Positions 43,001 to 50,639 of a stretch of DNA of 64,000 bases are shown here, one piece after another; within the stretch, counting starts at the first letter, position 1; every line of letters begins with the position of its first letter. The stretch is from Arcuatula senhousia (taxonomy: Eukaryota > Mollusca > Bivalvia > Mytilida > Mytilidae). The notes beneath the pieces are model-generated. The model saw only the letters and a program-made list of their open reading frames with translations. It was not told the origin of the DNA and searched no databases. Where the stretch lies: positions 54,906,686 to 54,970,685 of the forward strand of contig OZ020306.1 in assembly GCA_963971305.1 (NCBI GenBank), in the 5' to 3' direction. The position numbers were made by a program, and so were the translations under genes.

Positions 43001-44805
43001 ATATGTCCTGCGAATCAGAGATAGATAGGTTTTGCTTTCTTTGCAGAGGAGTTTACTCTCAATGTTTCAAGTTGTATGAGTATCTTTATATCAGAAGGTT
43101 GAATAAACTTGCTCCTTATCATCATCTGTCCTTGAGATTGTTTTTTTTTCCAATTGAGTGACTGATCATTTTCAATACATTACAATAGCAGTATAAAAGT
43201 TTTATAAGAACTTTTTATTTCTCAGGAACAACAAGTCTGATGATCATAAAATTTTGTGGACTTTTTCATTTGTGCTTTACTAGTACATTCACCACATCTT
43301 GAAACCTGGAATTGTATAGGTGGTTCAGGAGGAGTTTTGGATTTTGTTGAAACATTCATCAGTGTTAACTTTTTTTCTAAATGTTGTTGAAAACTTGTTA
43401 ATAAAAGTGGGACCATTTCCAGTATCTTCAATATGAGTGCCTTATAATTAAAATTGTTGGTTCATTGTTATATTTTTTACCAGAAAGATGCATGATAGGT
43501 TCTGGATTGGTAATCTTTAAACTATGTCAGTCATGGACTTTAAACTACAATAATAGTCAACGTTGAAACAACATTAATTGTCAACGTTGAAATAACATCG
43601 ATTATCAACGTTGAAACAACATCGATTATCAACGTTGAAACAACATTAGGTGATCAACGTTGAGACAACGTAAGTTTTCAACGTTGCTGCAACTTTCACA
43701 TGCAACCTAAAATCAACGTTGATTCAACGTACTGTCATGTTGAACTTCAACGTTGATTAAACGTTGAAAAAACGTTGAAGTGCCCGCTGGGTAGTAGTTT
43801 TTGATATATGCTACATTTTAATTTTTGACCAAATTTGACCATTGAACCCAATCTTGATTTAGCCGATTTCAGGGTAGAGGTAGTAAAATTCATTTTTCCA
43901 ACAATATATGCATGCAATTCATATAATTTCTTTTCTAAATTCAAAAAGATATAATATTTGTCCAATTATTTTAATATCCCATTTGAACACCTTTAATTCT
44001 TTTGACAATAAAACAACATACCTTTTGGATTGCAAGATGATTGTGCTACATATGATCCTCTATTGCTATTATCAAAGCATTCAAATGTATCCGTGTTGAT
44101 GAATCCGTTTGGTATATCAACAAGTTTTGAAGTTAACCATTCTGGTTTCTTCAGATCATTCTTTGTCGTGTCATGAATTGTTTCACGTGACATTGAAGAA
44201 GGTGAATCCTCCTCGGCAATTTTTTTCTTTCTTTTCGGAATGGCGGGAACAGGCGATTCAGGTGGCTTAATAGCACGGTTTTCCGATTCTGAGAGCTTTG
44301 GTTCTCTATTAGACAAGGCAGAAGTGCCAGGCAAGTAAAGTATTTTTGGAACAGTGGAATCTGTCGGTTCGGATAACCTCTGGGGTCTTGGAGATTCAAG
44401 AGGTGTATAATAATCATTGTAATCAGAGTTTGGCAGTTTAATCGTTGCTTTAATGATCCGGATAATTCCACTGGTATCCTGACTTTTGCAACATCTAAAG
44501 TCGGCATACTGATTCGGAGGTTTTCCATTTATTATCACTACAACTTTGTGTTTAAAAACATTCAAATGTCGTTGCAAATCTGCATGTGAGTTGATATGCG
44601 AACAAGTTAAGACTAAAATAAGTCTTTCTTCTTTTATAGAACTTAAAAGCTCCAAACCATTGAAATTCTGTCTGGAAAATACGAACGTTTGAGTCTCTAT
44701 CCCCGTTGTTTCAAATTCAGCCTCTAAAACGGCAAGATAATAATGACACGAAGTGTTTTTGCATTTGACTATTAAACCATCTGTTTCAAAATCACTATCC
44801 CCCAT
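27901..44805 (-). CDS. Gene C: TIR-like / ARM-like / pseudokinase protein
   Basis: Six exons join without a frame break: 44805-44022, 32330-31654, 30883-30726, 30360-29573, 28551-28373 and 28074-27901 (phases 1, 0, 2, 1, 0). They give 919 residues. The ATG at 44805 has a good context (A at -3, G at +4) and is the first residue of a continuous 261-codon exon. Residues ~1-125 alternate strands and helices like a TIR or SEFIR fold (FSRQNFNGLELLSSIKEERL, then ILVLTCSHINS); this is inference. A Pro/Lys-rich linker with PAIPKRKKK follows. Residues ~265-640 are amphipathic helices resembling ARM/HEAT repeats. Residues ~640-919 are a kinase fold with HRNL (about 767) for HRDL, DLS (about 787) for DFG and SPE for APE. 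Catalysis is unlikely. The layout recalls SARM1-type or RIP-kinase-type adaptors. Exon 1 is separated by an 11.7-kb intron that carries a 10.1-kb transposon. Confidence 0.82.
28373..28551 (-). CDS. Gene C exon: activation segment end to alphaG
   Basis: Acceptor 'attttatag' in phase 1, donor 'gttagt', out phase 0. It reads DIAYNDIPVLWSSPESILED, then KTDRWMVGHFIYEVFTHGCRP. SPE replaces APE; the alphaF Asp and Trp (DRW) are kept and VFTHGCRPF matches the tyrosine-kinase 'eifTyGxxPy' block. The fold is therefore intact although the active site is not. Confidence 0.87.
28833..28909. repeat. Near-perfect 35-bp inverted repeat with 7-bp loop
   Basis: Arms 28833-28867 and 28875-28909 are complementary except for one position (gttgg against gtcgg), around the loop 'tctctac'. 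The arms are GC-richer than their surroundings ('ggcgattgcactacgct'). It lies in the gene C intron between the alphaG exon and the catalytic-loop exon. It would form a strong hairpin in either strand's RNA. Confidence 0.85.
29375..29455 (+). repeat. Short tandem duplication (~37 bp, two copies)
   Basis: 'atggacattataaacaattt' with 'aagata' occurs twice in a row, separated by 'agccaattgc'. It is intronic and non-coding, and looks like a recent local duplication. Confidence 0.75.
29573..30360 (-). CDS. Gene C exon: end of helical region and kinase N-lobe to catalytic loop
   Basis: This 788-base exon leaves in phase 1 at 'gtaata'. The start is set by acceptor 'acacacag' (phase 2); a second acceptor nine bases upstream is also in frame and would add three residues. 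It encodes helices (LEYQETLCKVLNIFLD), then a degenerate N-lobe with IGEGSMADYKLN (a possible compressed glycine loop and beta3 Lys), then CHINLVELLAFQCRPLPIFY of beta4-beta5. SYLHSQKVVHRNLTTFAF holds the catalytic loop: Asp to Asn, and the later Asn to Ala. IALHDLSISK replaces the DFG strand. Confidence 0.85.
30726..30883 (-). CDS. Gene C exon: helical region, middle
   Basis: Acceptor 'atcaatgcag' in phase 0. It reads IMHKAEVKSIRYLTELTEVL, then a helix rich in Lys/Val ending ARLSKG. Two overlapping donors (gtaagtaagt) exist; the one four bases downstream gives phase 2 and matches the next exon, so the exon end is placed at 30726. Confidence 0.75.
31083..31101. repeat. Perfect 19-bp hairpin in gene C intron
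   Basis: 'gcgggcacaaagtgcccgc' has 8-bp arms around 'aaa'. A smaller one ('cgagcatagctcg') lies just to its left. They are GC-rich against AT-rich flanks and look like the end of a small foldback element. Confidence 0.65.
31654..32330 (-). CDS. Gene C exon: ARM/HEAT-like helical region
   Basis: This 677-base exon enters in phase 1 after 'tatttcag', joins exon 1 with a Val codon, and leaves in phase 0 at 'gtatgt'. Successive amphipathic helices (IPHLVQNGSLLELLDLLD, DRIQGSVFNALDSL, NLKAVKHMLELCNKW) have ARM-like leucine spacing and the 'llell' pattern of ARM repeats. No membrane segment or coiled coil is seen. Confidence 0.83.
32690..33400 (+). pseudogene. Degraded retroelement end, split by a TTAA MITE
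   Basis: 32694-32790 matches the 19027 fragment at protein level (DLNFPIVNF, then a tract corresponding to AYGVYVSQ) with frameshifts and deletions. 33295-33400 matches its 3' tail ('attggcaacgtgacgg', 'cttccggagcatctaag'). Between the two lies the MITE 32873-33285. It sits in intron 1 of gene C, sense to the opposite strand. Confidence 0.65.
32873..33285. mobile_element. 413-bp MITE with TTAA target duplication
   Basis: The ends 'ggggatacgtta' and 'taacgtatcccc' are inverted and directly flanked by TTAA (32869-32872, 33286-33289). The outside sequence is the retroelement tail, which becomes continuous when the insert is removed, so the boundaries are firm. TTAA duplication is typical of piggyBac and Kolobok superfamilies. 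There is no transposase inside. Confidence 0.88.
33440..33640 (+). repeat. Dispersed repeat ('tgcctgtaccaagtcaggac')
   Basis: It shares 'gtttaacccaccattt', 'tgaaatgcctgtaccaag' and 'gaccattgcgatc' with 49620-49790, and a weaker copy at about 3060-3210. The three copies have comparable extents of about 150-180 bp. Unknown class, non-coding. Confidence 0.65.
33728..34155. repeat. Left subterminal AACGTTGA array
   Basis: At least 15 copies of 'caacgttg' or close variants occur in both orientations, with longer blocks 'acgttgattccacgttgaaa' repeated at ~120-bp spacing. The motif is nearly palindromic. Such arrays can bind a transposase; here that is inference. Confidence 0.85.
34545..34900. repeat. 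Degenerate 'gtccgtaggtcc' tandem-cored fragment
   Basis: It has the 'gtgtccgtgtgtccgtagg' entry and two diverged copies of an 'actcctcctaaacccctgaa'-like unit, as in the 7.1-kb family but much decayed. A similar fragment with 'ctgtctgtctgtctgtcc' lies at 39235-39420. Confidence 0.5.
35225..35515 (+). mobile_element. tRNA-derived SINE of a second family
   Basis: A clear B box lies at 35254-35263 (ggttcgatcc) with a preceding 'ctactagcaccgag' tract. The body contains 'tatgggagagaaatac', 'gagttcgataagagcc' and 'ctagctggagaggg'. It differs from the 1448/20350 family in body and tail. It is nested in the 10-kb candidate transposon. Confidence 0.6.
35850..36011 (+). promoter_or_regulatory. Possible promoter and first exon of the 10-kb element
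   Basis: A local CpG-rich patch ('cgcgcacgcgt', 'cccgcgcgtcc') with a CACGTG E-box at about 35861 precedes a good donor ('aag|gtaagat', about 36009). This fits an untranslated first exon feeding the plus-strand pieces at 39.9-40.4 kb. It is weak evidence from base composition and a single splice site. Confidence 0.3.
36150..36302 (+). mobile_element. LINE-like 3' end
   Basis: The sequence 'gtgccaataaatttgatttg' with a short (atttg) run is a typical simple-repeat tail of a non-LTR element, here 5'-truncated to about 150 bp. There is no coding remnant. Confidence 0.5.
36310..36530. repeat. Inverted pair around 'ccagggatgtcc'
   Basis: 'agggatgtccaaaa' with 'ttttatttaatccct' occurs at about 36360-36400 and again at 36462-36495. 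Between them, 'caggacaggaaca' faces 'tgttcctgatcagg'. It is a small foldback-type structure, non-coding. Confidence 0.55.
36890..37020 (+). repeat. Relic of the 'ggcggatcc' repeat family
   Basis: It shares 'gaattgttgaagcatgaac', 'cctgtcagtg' and 'cccccctttgg' with better copies at 38342-38525 and 37435-37570. The terminal 'ggatccgcc' blocks are lost here. Confidence 0.5.
37204..37287 (-). CDS. Exon-like piece (copy 1): ...LKKWSKANDYLSKSKGTKLI
   Basis: On the minus strand an acceptor ('gtttctag') opens 28 codons that read VKFTSQLKKWSKANDYL and stop after KGTKLI at TGA 37204-37206. A nearly identical copy lies 546 bp upstream on the same strand (37833). Product unknown; it probably belongs to the 10-kb element. 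No upstream partner with a matching donor has been established. Confidence 0.4.
   Translation of the reverse strand, partial: NVKFTSQLKKWSKANDYLSKSKGTKLI
37435..37570 (+). repeat. Relic of the 'ggcggatcc' repeat family
   Basis: It has the same block order as 36890-37020 and 38342-38525: 'ttttggttggatatataaga', 'attgaagcaatc', 'agcctgtcagtgggcccc'. Together with the duplicated exon piece, this suggests that 36.9-37.3 kb and 37.4-37.85 kb are two copies of one segment. Confidence 0.5.
37755..37833 (-). pseudogene. Exon-like piece (copy 2) without stop
   Basis: The acceptor 'ttaatgcag' opens the same peptide as copy 1 (KFTSQLKKWSKANNYL, from the genomic change tca to taa in the Asp codon region), but the stop codon is altered (tga to ttt), so the frame runs on into AT-rich DNA. 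It reads as a decayed duplicate. Confidence 0.4.
38342..38525 (+). mobile_element. Short 'ggctgatccagg...ctggatccgcc' MITE-like element
   Basis: Inverted ends ('ggctgatccaggggg' against 'tctctggatccgcctctg') bound about 180 bp, which includes a long G/C run at 38360-38405. The copy at 49805-49950 has matching ends ('aggcggatctagga', 'tctggatcctcc'). Confidence 0.6.
39931..40435 (+). CDS. Two exon-like pieces, unrecognised product, inside the 10-kb element
   Basis: Exon 39931-40105 (acceptor 'cattttag', donor 'gtgagt') is open in the frame starting DFKEGFYKYNKETYSELL and leaves in phase 1. Exon 40386-40435 (acceptor 'tttcag') continues in that phase as EKYYKENWWWDKRGVT and stops at TAA. A second frame of the first piece (FQRRVLQVQQRDLLRTL...) is also open for 49 codons, so the true frame is uncertain. 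A further exon-like piece, 41543-41651, reads CLNKELICYLGAKMNVKG. No transposase triad can be seen. Function unknown. Confidence 0.35.
43222..43440 (-). CDS. Terminal exon-like piece with Cys cluster
   Basis: The acceptor 'aattataag' opens 73 codons to TGA 43222-43224: ALILKILEMVPLLLTSFQQH, then TPPEPPIQFQVSRCGECTSK, ending DHQTCCS. AATAAA follows the stop within a few bases. The CxxC and CC pattern could bind a metal and faintly recalls Cys-rich ends found with P2X7-like domains in invertebrate mobile elements; I cannot confirm that. It sits 117 bp inside the right subterminal array, on the strand opposite to the 39.9-kb pieces. Confidence 0.45.
   Translation of the reverse strand, partial: ALILKILEMVPLLLTSFQQHLEKKLTLMNVSTKSKTPPEPPIQFQVSRCGECTSKAQMKKSTKFYDHQTCCS
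43557..43780. repeat. Right subterminal AACGTTGA array
   Basis: At least ten copies of 'caacgttga' occur, many as 'caacgttgaaacaacatcga' at ~30-bp spacing. The array is inverted relative to the left one and abuts the 'tgcccgctggg' terminus. Confidence 0.85.
44022..44805 (-). CDS. Gene C first coding exon: TIR-like region and Pro/Lys-rich linker
   Basis: ATG at 44805-44803, donor 'gtatgt' at 44021, out phase 1; 261 codons. MGDSDFETDGLIVKCKNTSC opens the alpha/beta region, and NGLELLSSIKEERLILVLTC then HKVVVIINGKPPNQ mark strand-helix-strand. The linker has SP and PP repeats (LESPRPQRLSEP, KPPESPVPAIPKRKKK), which suit SH3 binding or a nuclear signal. A second open frame on the same strand (44151-44528) is a shadow. 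If TIR-like, the catalytic NADase Glu is not obvious. Confidence 0.83.
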
Positions 44806-44989
44806 TTTGCTTAAAAAGTCTTTAAAGTCAAAATGTTAGCTTCACATGATACAACGAAACATCACCCTTTCTGGAAGCTTGGTAGTTCTTTCGAATAGTT
44901 GTCCTTTTACGAGATTGCGATATGCAGTTGAAATTGAAGACTTGGATCTATTTATCCAAACAGTATTCTATGTTAATACTTAGTCATTT

Positions 44990-45330
44990 CTTTAAGTTTC
45001 ACATTCTATGTCTTTTCGGCGTAACTTGAAATGTATAGGCTTACTCAAAATTTCCTTCAGTAATGCACAGGTTCACTGTGGTTACCATTCTCCGTACCTG
45101 TAAAGAGATATTCAGTCAAAAATACAAATTAATTAGACGTGCCATTTAAATTTAGACGTACAGTATTTACCATCCTGTGCGCTCGCATATATATATATTT
45201 TTTTTTTTGCGAAAAGAAGGGATAAGATCGCACCCAACCCAACCCCGTAAGTAGCACAGGTACACTGTTACCATTCTCAGTACCTGTAAAGCGATACTCA
45301 GTCAAAGGTTCAAATGGTGGATACAATGTG
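44990..45330. repeat. Direct repeat pair upstream of gene C
   Basis: 'ggtacactgttaccattctc' with 'gtacctgtaaagcgata' at about 45258-45305 matches 45068-45115 with a few changes (~190-bp spacing). It lies 260-500 bp upstream of the gene C start codon, so it could overlap the 5' UTR or promoter. A poly-T/AT run lies at about 45185-45210. Confidence 0.5.
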
Positions 45331-45749
45331 GGTGGCTATTGAGTGTACCTATAATTCAATGTAGATGATCATGTATAATTTTACATATATATGCATAGAT
45401 TTTGAATCCAAAATTGAAACTAATTCTAACAGTATGCGACTTTATAAACTAGCAATCGGTAAATCGAAAAAAGGGCCAAGATTGGTCTAAGTTCTACGAT
45501 AAAAATCTCTTTTAAGCTTATGCTGTTAATGTATACGAAACAAATTCAAATAAATCATTCGTTTTCGTAATCATATAAGCTCCTCCGACTATAATGTTAT
45601 ATTCATTTAATGTAGTTGACTGTTATTAATAAAATAAGGGTTATCTAAGTATCATTTTCTTGTTTTCTCAGACTTCTCTGTCATTTTGTGTATGATTTTC
45701 TTGTTTATGTTTGCTTTATATGCGCTACAGCATCACTAGATATTACCTC

Positions 45750-46290
45750 ACTGTAACTTTGGTTAATTTATTGGCTAGATGTTGGGGGTTAATGATATTT
45801 CACCATTAGATGTTTCTTTTGTAGCGCTATATCACCCACTAGGAAGTAGGTCACTTTAACTTATATTTTACGCATGAATGACTTTGATTACATTCTTGGT
45901 TTAGGTCCATTACTCGGATGCTAGATGCTGGGGGTCAATGATATTTCCCCACTAGATGTGGTTTGGGTAGTGCTACATCACCAAAAAGAAGTAAGTCAAT
46001 ATGACAGGTTCTATGTTTTAGGCATAAACGACTTTGGTTAAATTCTTGATCAAGGTCCATAACTCGGATGCTAGAGGTTGGGGGTTAATCATGTTTCACC
46101 ACTAGATGTGTTTTGGGTAGCATTAAATCACCTACTGAAAAGCAGATTAATGTGACCTTTATTTAATGCATGAAAAACTTTGGATAAGTTTTTAATTTAG
46201 GTCCATATCCCAGGCAATACATGTTTGGGTCTATAATAATTTAAGAACGGGAGTGCCTTTTAATTGTGGCTCATAGACATATTTTCTAGT
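45750..46290 (+). mobile_element. Decayed copy of the 18.1-kb tandem-cored element
   Basis: It contains three to four diverged ~145-bp units with 'gatgttgggggttaatgata', 'cactagatgtg' and 'ggtccataactcgg', ending 'gtggctcatagacatatt' exactly as at 18990. The left 'gtccgtccgt' entry is missing. Confidence 0.7.
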
Positions 46291-46894
46291 TTTTAAATAA
46301 ATTTGTATTGAGGGGAATAACAGGCACTTGCTCTTCTGAGTCATTACTAAACCTGTTATACCATTTTTTGTTTGACAGTTTAACTCTATCAAAATATCGT
46401 TAGATGCAGCTTTATCTAGCGAGTAAAATCCTACAAAATATAAACGCTTATATGTTTACATGGTAAGCTGCTGCATCATGTGCATTATCCCATAGCTGGT
46501 TTTTTTTTCATTGTGGGTGTTAAAATGCTATTGGTTCGTGTATACTCTTACTTGAAACCTTGTAATTAAAATCGTTAATCTTTTAGTTGTTACAGTTTGA
46601 CACCAAATTACATGATTTTTTTTTTTTGGTTTTAAAGAAGCATTTTTTTAAATGAATTAAATGAATGGCATGCATACTTGCAATGGACATTTTAAAATTT
46701 TGACTCCATTTCCACATTTTAATAGCAATTTTTTCCGGCAGGTTACACATTCAATAAGGCATCTGCTTCTGTTGATGGACATAAACCTGGCTGCATACTA
46801 GCATAAGAGGTACAATTTCAATAGAATAACTAATATCATACAGTAGCGTACCACAATGTAAGCAGTGGAAGCAATTGCATCCATTTTGATTTCG

Positions 46895-47060
46895 CAAAAA
46901 AAAAAAAAATTGGCGTTGTTGATTTCCGTTTGGTTGATTTTTTGTTTTGTGTTTCTTCGATTGTGCTGTTTTTGTTCGTGTTTACCGGTTTTGTCGTTGT
47001 CCTTTCGGACTTTTGACACTCGAATGCCCCCCATTGGTGCCTCTTTGCTACTTTCCTAAT
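46895..47060 (+). mobile_element. Retroelement 3' tail, solo fragment
   Basis: It matches 19470-19590 ('cgtgtttaccggttttgtcg', 'cctttcggacttttgacac', 'ttggtgcctctttgct'). The coding part is absent. Confidence 0.65.
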
Positions 47061-49600
47061 TACTGCATCACTTTATTTCATGTTCATTTTATCATCACTT
47101 TCATGACTATATGTCCATCTCCCTGCTTTGGATTAAAACAATAACTATTAAATACAATAGTTTTAGCATAACCCCCAACCATTCATTTCGGTGTGTATCG
47201 GCCCTGCCAAAGGAATACACATTCAATTGCCTTTACTGTTTAGGGTGTGAGACTTAAGCTTGCATGCCTATTAGCTTTCCCGGTTTTTATATATCATTTC
47301 TGCTGATGAGAGCAAGAAAATACAATTACTTTAGAAAAGATGAAAAATCGGTCCTTCGAAAAAGCAATATAAAAATATTAATGAAACTTTTAAGGTAGCT
47401 GTGATATTTGCTGACCATCGATACTAAATAATCTCAATATTAGAATAAACAGGACTATGCTTATTAGCCTATTATACATGTGATGATTAGATGATTGCTA
47501 TCCAACGTTTATTCAAAATTTAACAATGAATGTTATATTCAAATAGCCAGACTGAGAGAAAAAAAAACACAAAAAAAAACCCTGACACTAGCTTTTTTGA
47601 AAAACTAATCTTGTAATAGTTAATTCGTATTCTGCACATATGTTGAAAAAAAAATGAAAAAAATAAGGCAATTTAGCCTATTTAGATTTTTGGACAGAAG
47701 GGGATTACCCTATTTATTTCGGACCCGAGAACCGCCGATCGAATTGTAGTATTAAATTACATTTTATTTTTGAATAGCATTATTATATCATTAATCACGA
47801 CTTTTTATATAACGTTAAATATAACTTTTGGTTTATCCAAAAAATACTTCCTTAATCGTTTGAATATAAAACTGAGATATAAAACGATTTCCTAATTTAC
47901 AAAAAAAATAACATAGGAGACAGTTATAAAAAATGTAATCTATATGTGTGAAAAAAGCAGATAGGTGCCAATGTGACATTTGATATCAAAAGACCAAAGG
48001 GACAAAGGCACAGTTACTATACACGAACGAGAAAAACAAACAAACAACTTAATAGCTAATAAAAAACGCGAACTCTGACTTCTGAATGGTTAGTATAGCT
48101 GTGGAGACTATGGGTCAAGCTATAGCCCTTTTTAAAAAGTCATCCGGAATTCCTATTCGATTCTTTTATTCTCATGTTTGCAAGAGTAGTTTCCCTTTTT
48201 GGGTAGGCCAAATGATGTGAACAACGTTGAGCTTAAGGAAAACATCAATTTATACCTATCCGCTTTTGGCGTAATTTCAACTCCCCGATTCAAATAAAAT
48301 GGTTAAATGTGAAGACTTATAGATGTTAACGTAAGTTTTAGTAGTTAAAAACTTTCGGAGGCATATTAGAAATAATTAACCAGTTGACGATTTTGGTTAA
48401 CTTCAACAGATTTTCAATCGCGAGGCCGACCCGGAAGTCGTAAACCTGTAGTAAAAAGTTAAAAGATTTCCCGGGTCCGTACGTCCGGAAAATATATTTA
48501 TTCCGCACACAAATATAGGCGCCTATTACACGGCCGACACTTTTGCTAAATATTCTCCACTTTCCTTTTAAGTGAAACTTTTTTCTTTGCCATCTTTTTA
48601 CAAAAGTTTTTGTTTTCATCTACTCGTTCCTTTGCATGTATTGTATGCCCTTAAGCGGTAGATACGTGAGATTCATGCAAGCATGTTGCTCACTACGGGT
48701 TTGCTTTCCAAATTGGATCACAAAAACGACACACAAATGTGTCAGTGGTGTCAGGAAGAAGAAAACTCAAAAAGGGCATTAAAATGTAGCAAGCCAAAAG
48801 AAAAAGACAAAAACATTGCGAGTAGATATTTTGTTGTTGTCACAAGCATGGGTTATTATATATTTTTTGCCTGACTCCACCTACGACAACATTTTCATAA
48901 TGCAAGCAGGGTTTGTTTGTGTTGGTTTTTTCTGCATTTTAATTTTGGAGTTTGTCGTTCATTTTTTTTTCATTTATTTATAAACTTATAATCACTATAT
49001 GAATGTATGAAGAGCATCGAACAGTAAGAGCTGGAACCAAAAGCGAAATCAAATTGTAGGCAACTATTAAGTGCATTTGACACAAATTAACGTTTTATCA
49101 ATATCTATAAGATAATTTTCGTCATAAAATACTACGTATAAATTGATAACTAGAAATGAATAAAATAAGGTACTTTAGATTGATACTTACCCCTATTTCA
49201 TGCGCAAATTATATAAGAAATGGAAAGGATTAGAAAGTGCTTAGATCTAACGATATTGTCACAAAAATCCCCAAAATTTAAATATAGAATCCTACAGGTA
49301 CATTTATACTAACCTTTAAATATTTTATATGTTTTGGTGTGTCGTTTTACAATACTTATTACTTGTCAGATATTTTGACGTATTTAAAATAAATAAAAAG
49401 CTAAGATAGTCATTTCATGTAATCGTAGCAAACTTTGAGTTGGCTATTACAGACTCGAAGCAATTTGCATGCTGATTCGTGACGTGCGTCCTAAGTGACT
49501 ATGTATATACCTGTTTCCAATCCATTTTGTATATTTTACAAATGAAATATGTTTAAACTAAACATCGTTTATGCTAAATGAATATATTTTGATTAATTTG
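47061..49600. other. Gene-free stretch
   Basis: I see no exon with paired splice sites. There are open frames of 60-93 codons (for example 48338-48619, minus, basic and Lys/Phe-rich), but they lack conserved-looking motifs or splice partners. 47950-48060 has a dispersed-repeat flavour ('acaaagggacaaagg'). Confidence 0.4.
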
Positions 49601-49619
49601 CTGCTAAGTTAAGTCGTTT

Positions 49620-49960
49620 GCTGGTTAAACCCACAAATTCTTTTGAATGCCAGGATCAAGTCAGGACCATTGCGATCTCCAATTTCTCTGGACAGGTGCG
49701 AGATTGCCTTGTTTTGTCTTTTCTTCTTGGGCATTTGAGATTGATCTTCCCAGGTCAGTAGATCCATTTTTTTTCATTGCCCTAAACATAATGTTATTTG
49801 TCAAAGGCGGATCTAGGACTGGCGTATCGGGCGCCCCCAACCCGGTTTGACAAAAAAATTGGTTAAGAACTGTATGAAACAAGAGGTCCCAGAAGGTTTT
49901 ATATAATTGTGCACCCCCCCCCCCCCCGTTTGAAAATTTCTGGATCCTCCACAGTTTGTA
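49620..49960. repeat. Two adjacent dispersed repeats
   Basis: 49620-49790 is a copy of the 'tgccaggatcaagtcaggac' repeat (see 33440). 49805-49950 is a 'ggcggatct...ctggatcctcc' element (see 38342) with a run of 16 C at about 49912-49927. Confidence 0.65.
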
Positions 49961-50639
49961 TAAAAAAGAATATACATGTAATGACATATATGTTTATAAA
50001 AAGTCTTTAGTACTGATCAAGGTGGTTTGAAATATCTTAAATTTTGTTTGATTGTATAATGTCTATTCTTTAACGTTATTATCTGTATTGTCTTCACATA
50101 ATGTCGTTTGAAAAATAAACTATTTTAATAAACTAAAATAAATAAACTAATTAACTAAGATTGAGCGGTATTACACTGTGTAATATATCAGTAATATTCC
50201 ACAGTCTAGGGCGGATTTAGAAAGTTTTAAAATGGGAATTCCACAAGTTTCGATGAAGAAAAGCGGTTCCAGCTCAATTTTGGTATTGACAAATTTCAAT
50301 GTCATTTGCCGGACGGGCAAATGGACCCGAACACTATATATGCATCCCTACTTTCGTAGATTGGGCATATAAAAAGAACGAAATAAATCTTATACTGTTG
50401 TGAAAAAAAATGTTCTTCAATATAAAAACGAAGGCTGACTGCGCTTACATTTTTTTTAAAAGAAGAATGAATTTTTAAAGCGCCCTTTTTCAAAGTTTTC
50501 TCAAATTGGCCAAATGTATTTGGCAATTGCACAAACCATATACGTTAAAAAAGTAAAGAAATGGAAATTTTGAATTTTAAGTTATAAACATTCCAACTTT
50601 TTAGTATGATAGCTAATTCGTGCCAAACAACAAAAAGAA

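Larger units (their letters stand above)
33716..43791. mobile_element. Candidate 10.1-kb DNA transposon with CCCAGCGGGCAC termini
   Basis: The left end (33716) and right end (43791) are inverted copies: 'cccagcgggcact' at left, 'agtgcccgctggg' at right, both flanked outside by TA (33714-33715, 43792-43793). Just inside each end is an array built from 'aacgttga' and 'tcaacgtt' (33728-34155 and 43557-43780). No second left or right end is found near either array, so the two most likely bound one unit. Exon-like coding pieces lie inside on both strands (37204, 37833, 39931-40435, 43222-43440). The element fills most of gene C intron 1; without it that intron would be about 1.6 kb. Superfamily unknown. 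Confidence 0.6.

Noticed and set aside
44151..44528. 125-codon minus-strand frame overlapping gene C exon 1
   Set aside because: It is a shifted reading of the gene C first exon, which has the better start context and an in-phase join to the next exon.
48338..48619. 93-codon minus-strand frame as a gene
   Set aside because: Its start is plausible, but there is no domain, splice partner, polyadenylation signal or codon bias beyond AT-rich background.
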